DNA of 51,084 nt from Methanoregulaceae archaeon (GCA_015660965.1 JACTVG010000011.1:1-51084); one strand, 5' to 3'; shown: positions 26,056 through 34,868, counted from the first letter of the stretch. Numbers and translations are program-made. Notes: a model not told the origin generated them from the sequence alone.

Positions 26056-26943
26056 ATGGAAATCAACGGCGTTACAATTGACAACACCTATGCCGAGGCA
26101 TTTCCGACATGGATCTGTCGGATTATAATTACGGCGGTCACCCAAGAATGGGCATTCAAAGCTGCAACAGAGGCGACTGGTTTTGCAACATCTGCTATTG
26201 GCTGTCCTTGCGAAGCGGGTATTGAAAATGAATTCATTCCTGGGAATGAAACTCCCGATGGGAGACCAGGCGTTTCGATCCTGATTTGCGCAAGTAAAAA
26301 GAAGCTGAAAGAACAGGTTGTCGAACGTCTTGCTGAGTGTGTTCTTACAGCCCCAACAACGGCAGTGTTCAATGGCATTCAGAATGCAGAAGAAAAAATA
26401 CCCGTCAAACTTCACTTCTTTGGAGATGGATACGAATACCAAAAGGAAGTTGGAGGAAGAAAATGTTGGGTTATTCCCATCATGAACGGTGAATATATCG
26501 GTGAGGAAGAATTCGGCATGGTAAAGGGGGTAGCAGGGGGCAACTTCTTTGTTATGGGTGAAAATCAAATGGCAGCATTGATGGGTGCTAAAGCGGCATC
26601 AGATACAATTGCAAAAGTCAAAGGTGTCATAACCAGTTTCCCGGGAGGAATTGTTGCAAGTGGTTCCAAAGTAGGGAGTTTAAAGTATAAATTCATGGTA
26701 GCATCTACAAACGAAAAATATTGTCCAACACTTCGCGAAAAGGTCCCTGATAGCAAAGTTCCAGCTGGAATCAAAGCTATTTACGAAATCGTTATTGATG
26801 GCCTAGATGAGAAATCCGTTGCAGAAGCAATGGCAACTGGTATCAAGGCAGCATGTAAAGTTCCGGGTGTAAAATTTATTTCTGCCGGAAATTTCGGTGG
26901 CACTCTAGGGCCATTTAAGATTGAGCTTCATAAAGTTCTTTAA
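26056..26943 (+). CDS. ftr: Formylmethanofuran:tetrahydromethanopterin formyltransferase
   Basis: 295 residues from MEINGVTIDNTYAEAFPTWI, the typical Ftr N-terminus. Other signatures are GFATSAIGCPCEAGIE (~residue 43), NETPDGRPGVSILICASKK (~65) and SAGNFGGTLGPFKI near the end. It transfers the formyl group from formylmethanofuran to H4MPT, the step after Fwd. I use the ATG at 26056 because ACCGGAGGTTATTT lies just upstream; an upstream frame start at 26035 has none. The gene is divergent from the fwd operon and monocistronic. A TATA-like box may lie near 26006-26016. Confidence 0.96.
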   Translation: MEINGVTIDNTYAEAFPTWICRIIITAVTQEWAFKAATEATGFATSAIGCPCEAGIENEFIPGNETPDGRPGVSILICASKKKLKEQVVERLAECVLTAPTTAVFNGIQNAEEKIPVKLHFFGDGYEYQKEVGGRKCWVIPIMNGEYIGEEEFGMVKGVAGGNFFVMGENQMAALMGAKAASDTIAKVKGVITSFPGGIVASGSKVGSLKYKFMVASTNEKYCPTLREKVPDSKVPAGIKAIYEIVIDGLDEKSVAEAMATGIKAACKVPGVKFISAGNFGGTLGPFKIELHKVL

Positions 26944-26963
26944 ATTTTTTCATCAATCGCTTT

Positions 26964-26973
26964 TTTTATATAC
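26964..26973 (+). promoter_or_regulatory. Candidate TATA box of the marker 11-aks operon
   Basis: TTTTATATAC lies ~90 bases before the first gene of the operon, behind a T-rich stretch that could also terminate ftr. Transcription would start near 26996. Pattern only. Confidence 0.35.
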
Positions 26974-27060
26974 TTTTATCACCGATTGTTTTTGTTAACG
27001 AAAATTTCGGCAATAACATGAACACTTTGTATCCCGACGTAAAGAGAAAAAAATTTTGGG

Positions 27061-27987
27061 ATGATCCGGGGTTTGAGGCGGCAAGATCGTATGAAGACTA
27101 TTTCTGAACCCTATGTTATTAATTACCCGCGGATTTGTGCGGTTGCGGATCAAACGGGAAGTAGGCTAGAATTATTTGAGTTCTTTGATTGTGTAGGGGG
27201 AGCGATGTGGTCAAAGAAGCAATATGCACAGAGTCCGCTTGTAGAATCTGTTCGTTGTGTTGGCAATATTATGCGGTATATGCTTAGGCCGGGGCATGTT
27301 GATCTTGCACTTGAAGGTTCAAAGTTCCCTGCAGGAATATCAGATGTTGCAGTCGATGACCGAGAGATTACGATCACCTATATCGGTATGGGCGGTGGTG
27401 GTGTAGGAGCGGCTGCGTGTCGTAGTGAAGCAGAAGGAGTCTTGAGGAGCAGAAGTGACGAATCTGGCGGTGGGAAAGTTGCGGGTTCTACAATTTGGCT
27501 TCCTCGTCGACAGCGGGTAGTAATTGGTGTTGATGACACAGATACCCCAGAAGAGGGAGCAACATGGACTCTAGTCCATAACATTGCAAAGACTGTAGAA
27601 GACAAAAATTCAGTCTATCTCTCGCATACGATTGTCCAGTTGTACCCAGTACCATATAAGACAAAGAATTGCGTCAGTTTAGTGGTCGAATTTGCATCCA
27701 CAGAACCGAAACAACTTATCGAAAAATTTCAAAGGCTTCTCAAACGGTACACACTTTCTGACAAGACCGGTATGGCGACATACATTGGTTTTTCACCTTC
27801 GAAACAGTTGATCGCGTTTGGGAGGATGGTCAAACGTGGGGAGATCAAACTTAAGTTACTAAACTCACTTCATGACGATCATCTATCGATTATTATGGAA
27901 GGCCGGGGTATTATCGGCGCTGTTGCCGCACTTCCCTTCTATACAAAATACGCGGAGGCTCTAGAATTATGCAATGGAGAGATCTAA
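27061..27987 (+). CDS. Methanogenesis marker protein 11
   Basis: Up to 308 residues; an ATG at 27091 (MKTISEPYVINYPRI) may be the true start. The acidic motif GVDDTDTPEEGATWT (~residue 156) resembles the ATP-binding core of tRNA(Ile2) 2-agmatinylcytidine synthetase TiaS, to which marker 11 is distantly related. A Gly-rich GMGGGGVGAAAC segment is near residue 109. The family occurs in methanogens and has no assigned reaction. It is the first gene of the coenzyme B operon and overlaps the next gene by 19 bases, so a role in cofactor synthesis is a reasonable inference. Confidence 0.87.
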   Translation: MIRGLRRQDRMKTISEPYVINYPRICAVADQTGSRLELFEFFDCVGGAMWSKKQYAQSPLVESVRCVGNIMRYMLRPGHVDLALEGSKFPAGISDVAVDDREITITYIGMGGGGVGAAACRSEAEGVLRSRSDESGGGKVAGSTIWLPRRQRVVIGVDDTDTPEEGATWTLVHNIAKTVEDKNSVYLSHTIVQLYPVPYKTKNCVSLVVEFASTEPKQLIEKFQRLLKRYTLSDKTGMATYIGFSPSKQLIAFGRMVKRGEIKLKLLNSLHDDHLSIIMEGRGIIGAVAALPFYTKYAEALELCNGEI

Positions 27988-28937
27988 AGGCACACCTTCT
28001 AGAAATTGGCACCACTCGGCTCAGTGGAGTGTCTGCAGATGAATATATTGCCGAATCAACCGCGGGTCCCGGAGCAGGTGGTAAGGGGGCCGTCTTCTTT
28101 TCTATGGGAACTCATCGTGTCAAACTTGCTCTCAATGCCACGAGTCCAATTGAAATCATCCATCGAGGTGGTGGAATAGCAGATCTGTATTTCGATAGTT
28201 CTATGAGATCGGGACGTCTTTTGCAACCGGGTCTCCATTGTCCTGAACAGGCATTTATTACAGTAACAGAACGCTGTGTCTTCCATTGTCGTTACTGTCA
28301 GGTGCCCAATCATCCAGGGCATCGCAAAAGTATTGAAGAAATTATTTCCCTTATCGAATCTGTTCGGCATAGAGTTAAAGCGATTGCGATTACAAGCGGT
28401 GTTCTGAAAAATATCGAAGAGGAAGAGGTATATGTACTGGAAGTAGTTCGTAATATACTCCAGTTCAATCTTCCAATAGGGGTATCAATTTATCCAACAG
28501 AACAGACTCCCGATCGGCTTCATTCTCTCGGTGTTGTTGAAGTAAAATTCAATATTGAAGCAGCGACTCCGCGAATTTTTGGATCGATGTGCCCTGATCT
28601 TGATTACGATCTCATCTGGGGAGTTCTCGAACGTTCTGTGAAGCTTTTTGGTAAGGGACGGGTTTTTTCAAATGTAATTATCGGACTAGGTGAAACTGAT
28701 TTAGAGATGGAGCAATGCATAAAACGGTTAACCTCTCGTGGTATACTCCCAGTTCTACGTCCGCTCAACCCCGTTGCGGATCTCGCTGGAACACCACGCC
28801 CATCAGCGGAACGACTTAAAAAGATCTTTTCTGTGCATCAGCGTGCACTCCAAGATACTGGATTAGATACACGGCAGGCACTTACGATGTGCACGAACTG
28901 CGCTGGATGCGATCTTGTGCCATGGAGGGACGAATGA
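27969..28937 (+). CDS. Radical SAM protein in the coenzyme B operon
   Basis: 322 residues. The radical SAM motif is C103-V-F-H-C107-R-Y-C110, giving CX3CX2C. Downstream, SIYPTEQTP (~177) and EVKFNIEAATPRIFG sit where BioB/HydE/HmdB-like enzymes have barrel strands. A C-terminal CTNCAGCDLVPW motif could bind an auxiliary cluster. The general shape resembles biotin-synthase-like enzymes; I cannot name the reaction. GCGGAGG lies 11 bases before the ATG. The stop overlaps the next start by four bases. Coenzyme B needs a thiol introduced at C7, so a sulfur-inserting role is conceivable but only inferred from position. Confidence 0.85.
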   Translation: MQWRDLKAHLLEIGTTRLSGVSADEYIAESTAGPGAGGKGAVFFSMGTHRVKLALNATSPIEIIHRGGGIADLYFDSSMRSGRLLQPGLHCPEQAFITVTERCVFHCRYCQVPNHPGHRKSIEEIISLIESVRHRVKAIAITSGVLKNIEEEEVYVLEVVRNILQFNLPIGVSIYPTEQTPDRLHSLGVVEVKFNIEAATPRIFGSMCPDLDYDLIWGVLERSVKLFGKGRVFSNVIIGLGETDLEMEQCIKRLTSRGILPVLRPLNPVADLAGTPRPSAERLKKIFSVHQRALQDTGLDTRQALTMCTNCAGCDLVPWRDE

Positions 28938-30205
28938 GAGGTACAGAAGTTGTTGCCAAAGCATTGCGTACCTGTGCAGATACTTTCTATACTGTTCCGG
29001 GCTATCCCGTGACTGAAATAGCTGAGATTCTTCATGCTGAACTCGTCATCAATGAGAAGGTGGCTCTTGAATATGCACTTGGGGACTCTATCGCTGGTAG
29101 ACGATCTGTATTAATCATAAAAAATGTGGGGCTTAACGTTTGTGCTGATCCTTTAGTCAATGCTACAACTCAAGGATTGCGGTCAGGAGTAGTAATCATT
29201 GCTGGAGATGATGTTTTAGCTAAAGGTTCGCAAAACACTCAAGATTCTCGTTATTATGGTGAGGTTGCACAGGTTCCCGTCATTGAACCGAATAAAATCA
29301 ATTGTGTTTCTGCAATTGCGTCTGCTTTTGAGGCATCAGAACATTTTTCAAGAGTTGTAATTGTTCGAGTGACTCCTCAATTACTGGAAAATGAAGCGGT
29401 AATGGGTGCATGTAAACGACAGGGTGTTCAAGGAAAACTAGCAGATCCAAATCTTACAATGCGAGGGCGGTCACAAGCAGCAGAAAAATTAACTTCTGCG
29501 ATGTTTGAATGGTCTCGTTCATCTCCCCTAAATGACTTTAAAGGTGGTGTTGTGGGTGTTGGAGCAACTGAAGGCGATTCACATGTAGCGACAGTTTATC
29601 CGCCCCCAGCAAAGACGGCAACTCTTGCTCGAACAAACGAACTTGGACGATCTTTTGTACATGAGCATCGATGCATTAAGGCCCAGAATTTCAAGGACAA
29701 GCCGGAGACCTATACAAAACGGGGACATTATCGTACCTTCTGTCGTGAATGCCCGTTCAAACCTTTGATTCAGAAATTAGTAGACCGAAAAATGTCCGTT
29801 ATCTGTGATATGGGGTGTTCTGTTCTAGCAACAAATCCACCTTACCGCATAGGTGTTGCCTGTTATGCCCTTGGGTCATCGATTGCTGTTGCAGCAAGAA
29901 GCACTCAAGTAGCACTAATAGGTGATTATGCACTCCTGCATTCTGGAATCAACGCACTTATTGATGTTTACGAGAAGCACCGTCCCCTTCTTTGTATTGT
30001 TCTTAAGAATGATCGGATGGGTATGACTGGTGGTCAGGAAATCTATGATCTTTTACGATATCTGACATGGGCAAAGCCAGTAGTATGCCGAGCAGATAAT
30101 GAACGGAACTTGAACAAAGAGCTCGTGGTAACGAAAACACCACGCACATTGATTGTCGAAGGGATGTGTCCCAAAGGTTGTAATCATGAAACCGTGGAAT
30201 GTTGA
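28934..30205 (+). CDS. IorA-like thiamine pyrophosphate enzyme (candidate 2-oxosuberate decarboxylase)
   Basis: 423 residues. The N-terminal PYR domain has NEKVALEYALGDSIAG with probable catalytic Glu41, then KNVGLNVCADPLVNAT and GSQNTQDSRYYG. A linker holds TFCRECPFKPL (~269). The PP domain has the GDYALLHSGINALID motif (330) and LKNDRMGMTGGQ, with Asn359 as probable metal ligand. These match indolepyruvate:ferredoxin oxidoreductase alpha. However, the C-terminal 2[4Fe-4S] domain is absent and no iorB lies nearby, so a non-oxidative 2-oxoacid decarboxylase is more likely. Start at 28934 gives an ATGA overlap and a GGAGGGA site. Situated just before aksA, it may decarboxylate 2-oxosuberate. 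Confidence 0.85.
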   Translation: MRGTEVVAKALRTCADTFYTVPGYPVTEIAEILHAELVINEKVALEYALGDSIAGRRSVLIIKNVGLNVCADPLVNATTQGLRSGVVIIAGDDVLAKGSQNTQDSRYYGEVAQVPVIEPNKINCVSAIASAFEASEHFSRVVIVRVTPQLLENEAVMGACKRQGVQGKLADPNLTMRGRSQAAEKLTSAMFEWSRSSPLNDFKGGVVGVGATEGDSHVATVYPPPAKTATLARTNELGRSFVHEHRCIKAQNFKDKPETYTKRGHYRTFCRECPFKPLIQKLVDRKMSVICDMGCSVLATNPPYRIGVACYALGSSIAVAARSTQVALIGDYALLHSGINALIDVYEKHRPLLCIVLKNDRMGMTGGQEIYDLLRYLTWAKPVVCRADNERNLNKELVVTKTPRTLIVEGMCPKGCNHETVEC

Positions 30206-31316
30206 GATTTGCGATGTTACCTTGAGAGATGGCGAGCAAACACCAGGCGTTTCGTTTTCTTGCGAGGAAAAGGTTGAGATAGCTCAAATGATTGACGCAA
30301 TCGGTATCGAGCTCATTGAAGCTGGATTTCCTGCTGTCTCTCCTAATGAAAAGAAATGCGTTAAGACAATTGCAAATTTGGGTCTTGATGCTCGTATTTG
30401 TGGTTTTGCCCGAGCTAAGGAACCCGACATCAGTACCGCAATTGATTGCGATGTTGATATGGTGAGTATCTTTATCCCCACATCAGATCTCCACATTAGG
30501 CTCAAGTTCAAAAAACCTCGGGAACAGGTACTCGAAGAAGCATTAATGACAATTGATTATGCTCGTGATCACGGTGTTCAGGTAAGGTTTGCTGCTGAAG
30601 ATGCATCCCGCACAGACCTTTCCTTTTTAAAAGAGGTTTACCATGGAGCTGAGGAACACGGTGCCGTACTCCTTAGTTTTGCCGATACGGTTGGTTGTCT
30701 TCTTCCGATGGAAATGTATCATATAATGAGTGACCTCGTGCACACGATGAAAACCCCCCTCTGTGCCCATTGTCATAATGACATGGGCTGTGCCGTAGCA
30801 AACACCCTTACAGCAGCGGAAGCTGGGGCGTACCAATTACATACCACGGTGAACGGTATTGGTGAACGATCGGGCAATGCTGCACTCGAAGAAGTGCTTA
30901 TTGCACTCCGTATGAAAGGGGGTATTGACCGATATGATCTTTCCCACCTTACAAAGCTCTCGAAGATGGTGGAAAAGTATGCGGGTATTACACTTCCCCG
31001 GAACAAACCCGTTGTTGGGGAGCTTGCGTTTTCCCATGAGAGCGGTATTCACATTGCAGCGATTCTTGATGATCCCTCCACCTATGAATACTTCTCTCCA
31101 GACCTTGTTGGGTCAGAACGGCATTTCATTCTCGGAAAACATACTGGAAAGAAAGCACTTGAGTATGTAGTTTCATCGATAGGATGTGAGTTATCTGAAA
31201 AGCAGATCTGTCGTGTGCTTGATTTAGTAAAGGAACATTCTGAACAAAAGTGCAATATCACACCAGTGGTTCTAAAAAAACTGATTAAAAAAGCGATAGA
31301 GGAAAAGCCAGAATGA
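30186..31316 (+). CDS. aksA: Homocitrate synthase AksA
   Basis: 376 residues of the LeuA/NifV/HCS family. CDVTLRDGEQTPGVSFS (~residue 9) carries the metal-binding Asp and Arg. AHCHNDMGCAVANTLTAAEA (~195) supplies metal-ligand His, followed by TVNGIGERSGNAALEE. With acetyl-CoA it extends 2-oxoglutarate, then the C6 and C7 homologues, in making 2-oxosuberate for coenzyme B. I start at 30186 (MKPWNVEICD). It overlaps the upstream gene by 20 bases and aksD by four. Specificity (AksA, not isopropylmalate or citramalate synthase) is inferred from the neighbouring aksD/E/F. Confidence 0.9.
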   Translation: MKPWNVEICDVTLRDGEQTPGVSFSCEEKVEIAQMIDAIGIELIEAGFPAVSPNEKKCVKTIANLGLDARICGFARAKEPDISTAIDCDVDMVSIFIPTSDLHIRLKFKKPREQVLEEALMTIDYARDHGVQVRFAAEDASRTDLSFLKEVYHGAEEHGAVLLSFADTVGCLLPMEMYHIMSDLVHTMKTPLCAHCHNDMGCAVANTLTAAEAGAYQLHTTVNGIGERSGNAALEEVLIALRMKGGIDRYDLSHLTKLSKMVEKYAGITLPRNKPVVGELAFSHESGIHIAAILDDPSTYEYFSPDLVGSERHFILGKHTGKKALEYVVSSIGCELSEKQICRVLDLVKEHSEQKCNITPVVLKKLIKKAIEEKPE

Positions 31317-32524
31317 GTACTTTATCAGAGCGAATCCTCAAAGCCCCGGCGGGAGAGTATGTTGATCGAAAGGTGGATCGTGCCTATGTGCATGATGGTA
31401 CAGGAGTGCTCACACTTGAGGCATGGAAAAATATGGGGAAACGAGGGCTTCATGACCCTTCGTCTCTTTCGGTCATTTTCGATCATATAGTCCCAGCAAA
31501 CAATTCGACTACAGCAGCTCTTCAGCATGAGCTGCGAGGGTTTGCACTTTCCTCTTTCATGAACTTTTTAGATATCGGAGAGGGGATCTGCCATCAGTGC
31601 ATGAGTGAAGGTGTAGTGCTCCCCGGGGAAATCGTTGTAGGTGCTGATTCACACAGCTGTACTCTTGGGGCTTTTGGAGCATTTGCAACTGGTGTGGGTG
31701 CGAGTGACATGGCAGCGATCTGGATGAATGGCGAGACTTGGTTCCGGGTTCCAGAGACAATTGGTATCCATCTAACTGGAAGTCTTGAAGGAGCAACAGA
31801 AGCAAAAGATTTGGCACTCAAATACGTGGGTGAGCTCGGTATGGATGGGTCGACTTATCAATCACTTGAATTCATTGGCGAGAGTGCGAAAGGATTGTCG
31901 ATTGATGATCGGCTTGTTCTTTGTAATCTTGCGGTTGAGACCGGAGCAAAGACAGGAATGTTCTACGCCGATAATGTCACCAAAAAATACCTCGCTGAAT
32001 TTGGTCATACAATCGTTCCACAACTACCGGAATCATGCAATTATGTGAAAGAGCTTGAAATTGAGTTATCGGATATTGTGCCACTTATAGCCGTTCCACC
32101 GCGAGTTGATACTGTAAAACCCGTTCACGATTTAGCGGGACTTCCTATCGATCAAGTTTTTGTTGGTACCTGTACAAACGGGAGGTATTCCGATCTCGTT
32201 AGGTTTGCAAGTATTGTTAAAGGGAATAAGGTCTCTGTACGAACCATTGTCGTTCCCGCTTCACGTACAACACTCACAGAAGCGATTCGGACAGGACTAC
32301 TCGCAGATATTGTAAAAGCGGGATGTGTGATCGGTATTCCAGGCTGTGGACCTTGCCTCGGTGCCCATATGGGTGTCATTGGTGAAGGTGAAGTCTGTTT
32401 ATCAACAGCAAACCGGAATTTCAAAAATCGAATGGGGGTGGGTGGGCAGATTTACTTATCATCGGTATCAACTGCTGCAACGAGTGCGATTATAGGTGAA
32501 ATAACTGAGCCGGGGGTTTTTTAG
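31313..32524 (+). CDS. aksD: Homoaconitase large subunit AksD
   Basis: 403 residues of the aconitase/LeuC family. GADSHSCTLGAFGAFATGVG (~residue 111) is a substrate-binding block. The [4Fe-4S] cysteines are in VGTCTNGRYSDL (~284) and GIPGCGPCLGAHMG (~343). It hydrates and rehydrates homocitrate and its longer homologues to the homoisocitrate series. It forms a two-subunit enzyme with AksE, which follows immediately. The four-base overlap with aksA (ATGA) indicates coupling. The alternative, isopropylmalate isomerase, is disfavoured by the small subunit loop. Confidence 0.92.
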   Translation: MSTLSERILKAPAGEYVDRKVDRAYVHDGTGVLTLEAWKNMGKRGLHDPSSLSVIFDHIVPANNSTTAALQHELRGFALSSFMNFLDIGEGICHQCMSEGVVLPGEIVVGADSHSCTLGAFGAFATGVGASDMAAIWMNGETWFRVPETIGIHLTGSLEGATEAKDLALKYVGELGMDGSTYQSLEFIGESAKGLSIDDRLVLCNLAVETGAKTGMFYADNVTKKYLAEFGHTIVPQLPESCNYVKELEIELSDIVPLIAVPPRVDTVKPVHDLAGLPIDQVFVGTCTNGRYSDLVRFASIVKGNKVSVRTIVVPASRTTLTEAIRTGLLADIVKAGCVIGIPGCGPCLGAHMGVIGEGEVCLSTANRNFKNRMGVGGQIYLSSVSTAATSAIIGEITEPGVF

Positions 32525-32995
32525 ATGCACGGTAAAGGAAAAGCAGTATGTTTAGCTGCAGATATTGATACCGATTTGGTTATCGCAGGACGATATTTAC
32601 GCACAAAAGACCGCAGTTTATGGGGGCAACATGTGTTTGAAGATCTTGATCCCAAACTTGCCCCGCGATTGAAAGGGTCCGTAATTGTTGCAGGGAAGAA
32701 TTTTGGTTGTGGCTCATCACGAGAGCAAGCAGCGATAGCATTGCACGAGGCAGGAGTACTTGCAGTCGTTGCTCCTACCTTTGCTCGCATCTTCTTCAGA
32801 AATGCGATCAATATAGGCCTTCCTCTAATTGAATCTAACCTTAACTGTATAGATGGACAGATTGTTTCATTCGATCTCAGTTCTGGGTGGGTAGAATCTG
32901 GTGGGAAACGAAGAATGGTTCGTGCCCTTTCACCGCGAATGCTCGATATTCTCAAGGCTGGTGGATTAATCGAATATTGGAAGGGAAAACGATGA
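32525..32995 (+). CDS. aksE: Homoaconitase small subunit AksE
   Basis: 156 residues of the LeuD-type swivel domain. The GSVIVAGKNFGCGSSREQAA motif (~residue 56) is conserved. The specificity loop reads Y24-L25-R26-T27; YLRT, rather than the YLVY-type loop of isopropylmalate isomerase, is the reported determinant of homoaconitase activity in Methanocaldococcus. That supports the aks assignment of the whole operon. The gene starts right after the aksD stop and overlaps the next gene by four bases. Confidence 0.93.
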   Translation: MHGKGKAVCLAADIDTDLVIAGRYLRTKDRSLWGQHVFEDLDPKLAPRLKGSVIVAGKNFGCGSSREQAAIALHEAGVLAVVAPTFARIFFRNAINIGLPLIESNLNCIDGQIVSFDLSSGWVESGGKRRMVRALSPRMLDILKAGGLIEYWKGKR

Positions 32996-33795
32996 TCTTC
33001 CCTAAACAATGCAAAAATGTGGGTTTTGCTTCGACACAACCTTGTGGGCAAATGGTCTACTTTTTAAGTCGATATCTTGTTCACCCTATAGATGATGGAT
33101 TCGAGATCCTTGAAGTTGAATTTGATCCCGATGAAAAAGGCATGATGCGACACATTGTAAAGTCAAGGGTGATCTCTAAGAAAAGTGAAGTATATCGATA
33201 TCCAGATAAAGTGCAAATTAATGATCGAACTCGGCTCATTCAGCTAGCTCTTGATTCTAGATATCGGTGTACGATTTTCTTTGGACTCGACGAACATATG
33301 ACTTTTGTGCTTGACCCAGATCTTTCAGACCTTTTAAAGATTCATGTGTACGATTCAAGTCCCCCAAGACCGAGCCTTTCTGCATGCATCCGCGACCTAG
33401 AATCCTGTGGACTATTCGGTGATTTAAACGTAATATTCTGCCATCATATACTCGATATTTCGCAGATGAAAGCAGATGTTTATCCTTGTCGTGCAGCTGG
33501 GTTTACTCGTACTCTTGATGCAGATGCTGTAAAAGGAAATGAGAGAGTTGCTGGATGTTTGACTGGTTCACAATTAATGGGTGAATGTTATGGTACTAAT
33601 TTTGAGCTACTCAACATCTGTCCGCTTTCCGCAGTTAATGAAGAACCATTTATTGCTCGATGCTGTCGCTCTGACCGAGAAGGTAAGGGAACTTATAACG
33701 GAAAACAAGGGATAGTGGTGCATTGGGGTGCATCTCCGTGGCAGATTTCAGAATCAATCTTTTCACTCACAAAGGAGTGGAGGAAGCATGCCTAA
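32992..33795 (+). CDS. Unknown 267-residue protein within the aks operon
   Basis: Not recognised with confidence; I think it is a methanogen-specific domain of unknown function. It starts at 32992 with an ATGA overlap and ends inside aksF's start (eight-base overlap), so it is clearly an operon member. Noteworthy residues are many Cys and His: CKNVGFASTQPCGQ near the start, LESCGLFGDLN, FCHHILDISQ, YPCRAAGFTR, VAGCLTGSQLMGECYG, LNICPLS and ARCCRSD. The end reads GIVVHWGASPWQISES. No membrane segment or signal peptide is seen. The metal/thiol-like composition and location make it a candidate for a late coenzyme B step. Confidence 0.85.
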   Translation: MIFPKQCKNVGFASTQPCGQMVYFLSRYLVHPIDDGFEILEVEFDPDEKGMMRHIVKSRVISKKSEVYRYPDKVQINDRTRLIQLALDSRYRCTIFFGLDEHMTFVLDPDLSDLLKIHVYDSSPPRPSLSACIRDLESCGLFGDLNVIFCHHILDISQMKADVYPCRAAGFTRTLDADAVKGNERVAGCLTGSQLMGECYGTNFELLNICPLSAVNEEPFIARCCRSDREGKGTYNGKQGIVVHWGASPWQISESIFSLTKEWRKHA

Positions 33796-34756
33796 AATTG
33801 CTATTGTTGAAGGAGACGGCATCGGTCATGAAGTAATCCCTGTTGCAAGAAAAGTATTGGAACTAATCCATCCTGATTACGAGTATTACAATGTTGATGT
33901 CGGTTACCATCGATGGGAAGAAATAGGTTGTCCTTGTGCCGATCGCGATATTGCAGTACTCAAGGAAGCTGATGCTATTTTGTTTGGAGCAGTAACCACT
34001 CCGCCAATGAAAAATTATCAGAGCGTCATCCTTCGAATCCGAAAAGAACTTGACTTATATGCAAATTTGCGTCCAGTAAAGGCAAATGGTTTTGACATAA
34101 TGATCGTACGAGAAAATACTGAAGGTCTTTACTCAGGCATAGAAGAAATCGGTCCTGATCGTGCAACAACTTTGCGAGTGGTAACAAGAAAAGGTACAGA
34201 GCGAATTGCCCGTTTAGCTATCCAACTTGCAAAGGCTAGAAAATCTCTTACAGTGGGACATAAAGCCAATGTCCTGAAGTCTGATGTTTTCTTCCGGGAT
34301 ATTTGTCTTGCAGAGGCAAAAGCTGCAGGTATAATATGTAACGAGAAATTTATTGACGCCCTAGCACTCGATATCCTCCAACATCCTGAATCTTATGACG
34401 TCGTTGTAACAACCAACATTTTTGGAGATATTCTTTCAGATGTTGCCTCTTACCTTGTTGGTGGATTGGGCTTATTACCAAGTGAGAATATAGGTGACCG
34501 TTTTGCACTTTTCGAGCCAGTTCATGGTAGTGCTCCAGATATTGCAGGAAAAAATATTGCAAATCCGATAGCAGCCATAAGAAGTGCTGCTATGTTACTT
34601 TCATACCTTGGGGATGTTGTGGGTGCGGAACGCATTGAACATGCGATTCAACAAGTCGTTACAAAGGGTGTGAAGACGAGAGATCTTGGTGGGACTGCTG
34701 GAACGCGAGAATTTGGTGCAGCCGTAGCCAATGCGATCAACCTAACCAAGGGATAA
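33788..34756 (+). CDS. aksF: Homoisocitrate dehydrogenase AksF
   Basis: 322 residues, isocitrate/isopropylmalate dehydrogenase family. IVEGDGIGHEVIPVA is at the N-terminus, and LYANLRPVKA (~residue 90) and VRENTEGLYSG (~107) bind the substrate. GHKANVLKSDVFFRD (~158) and TTNIFGDILSD (~205) follow, the latter with metal Asp residues, and HGSAPDIAGKNIANP (~255) lies near the NAD site. It oxidatively decarboxylates homoisocitrate and longer homologues to 2-oxoadipate, 2-oxopimelate and 2-oxosuberate. Start at 33788 with a strong GGAGTGGAGG site. Last gene of the operon. Confidence 0.92.
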   Translation: MPKIAIVEGDGIGHEVIPVARKVLELIHPDYEYYNVDVGYHRWEEIGCPCADRDIAVLKEADAILFGAVTTPPMKNYQSVILRIRKELDLYANLRPVKANGFDIMIVRENTEGLYSGIEEIGPDRATTLRVVTRKGTERIARLAIQLAKARKSLTVGHKANVLKSDVFFRDICLAEAKAAGIICNEKFIDALALDILQHPESYDVVVTTNIFGDILSDVASYLVGGLGLLPSENIGDRFALFEPVHGSAPDIAGKNIANPIAAIRSAAMLLSYLGDVVGAERIEHAIQQVVTKGVKTRDLGGTAGTREFGAAVANAINLTKG

Positions 34757-34868
34757 AAGTTAAATTAAATTTAAAAAAGTTCAAAATCTACGAGTTTTTT
34801 CTGTTCTAGATGAGCGTATTTATTGACAAACACGCCACACACTTCATCAAAGAAATGGTGAAAATCAA

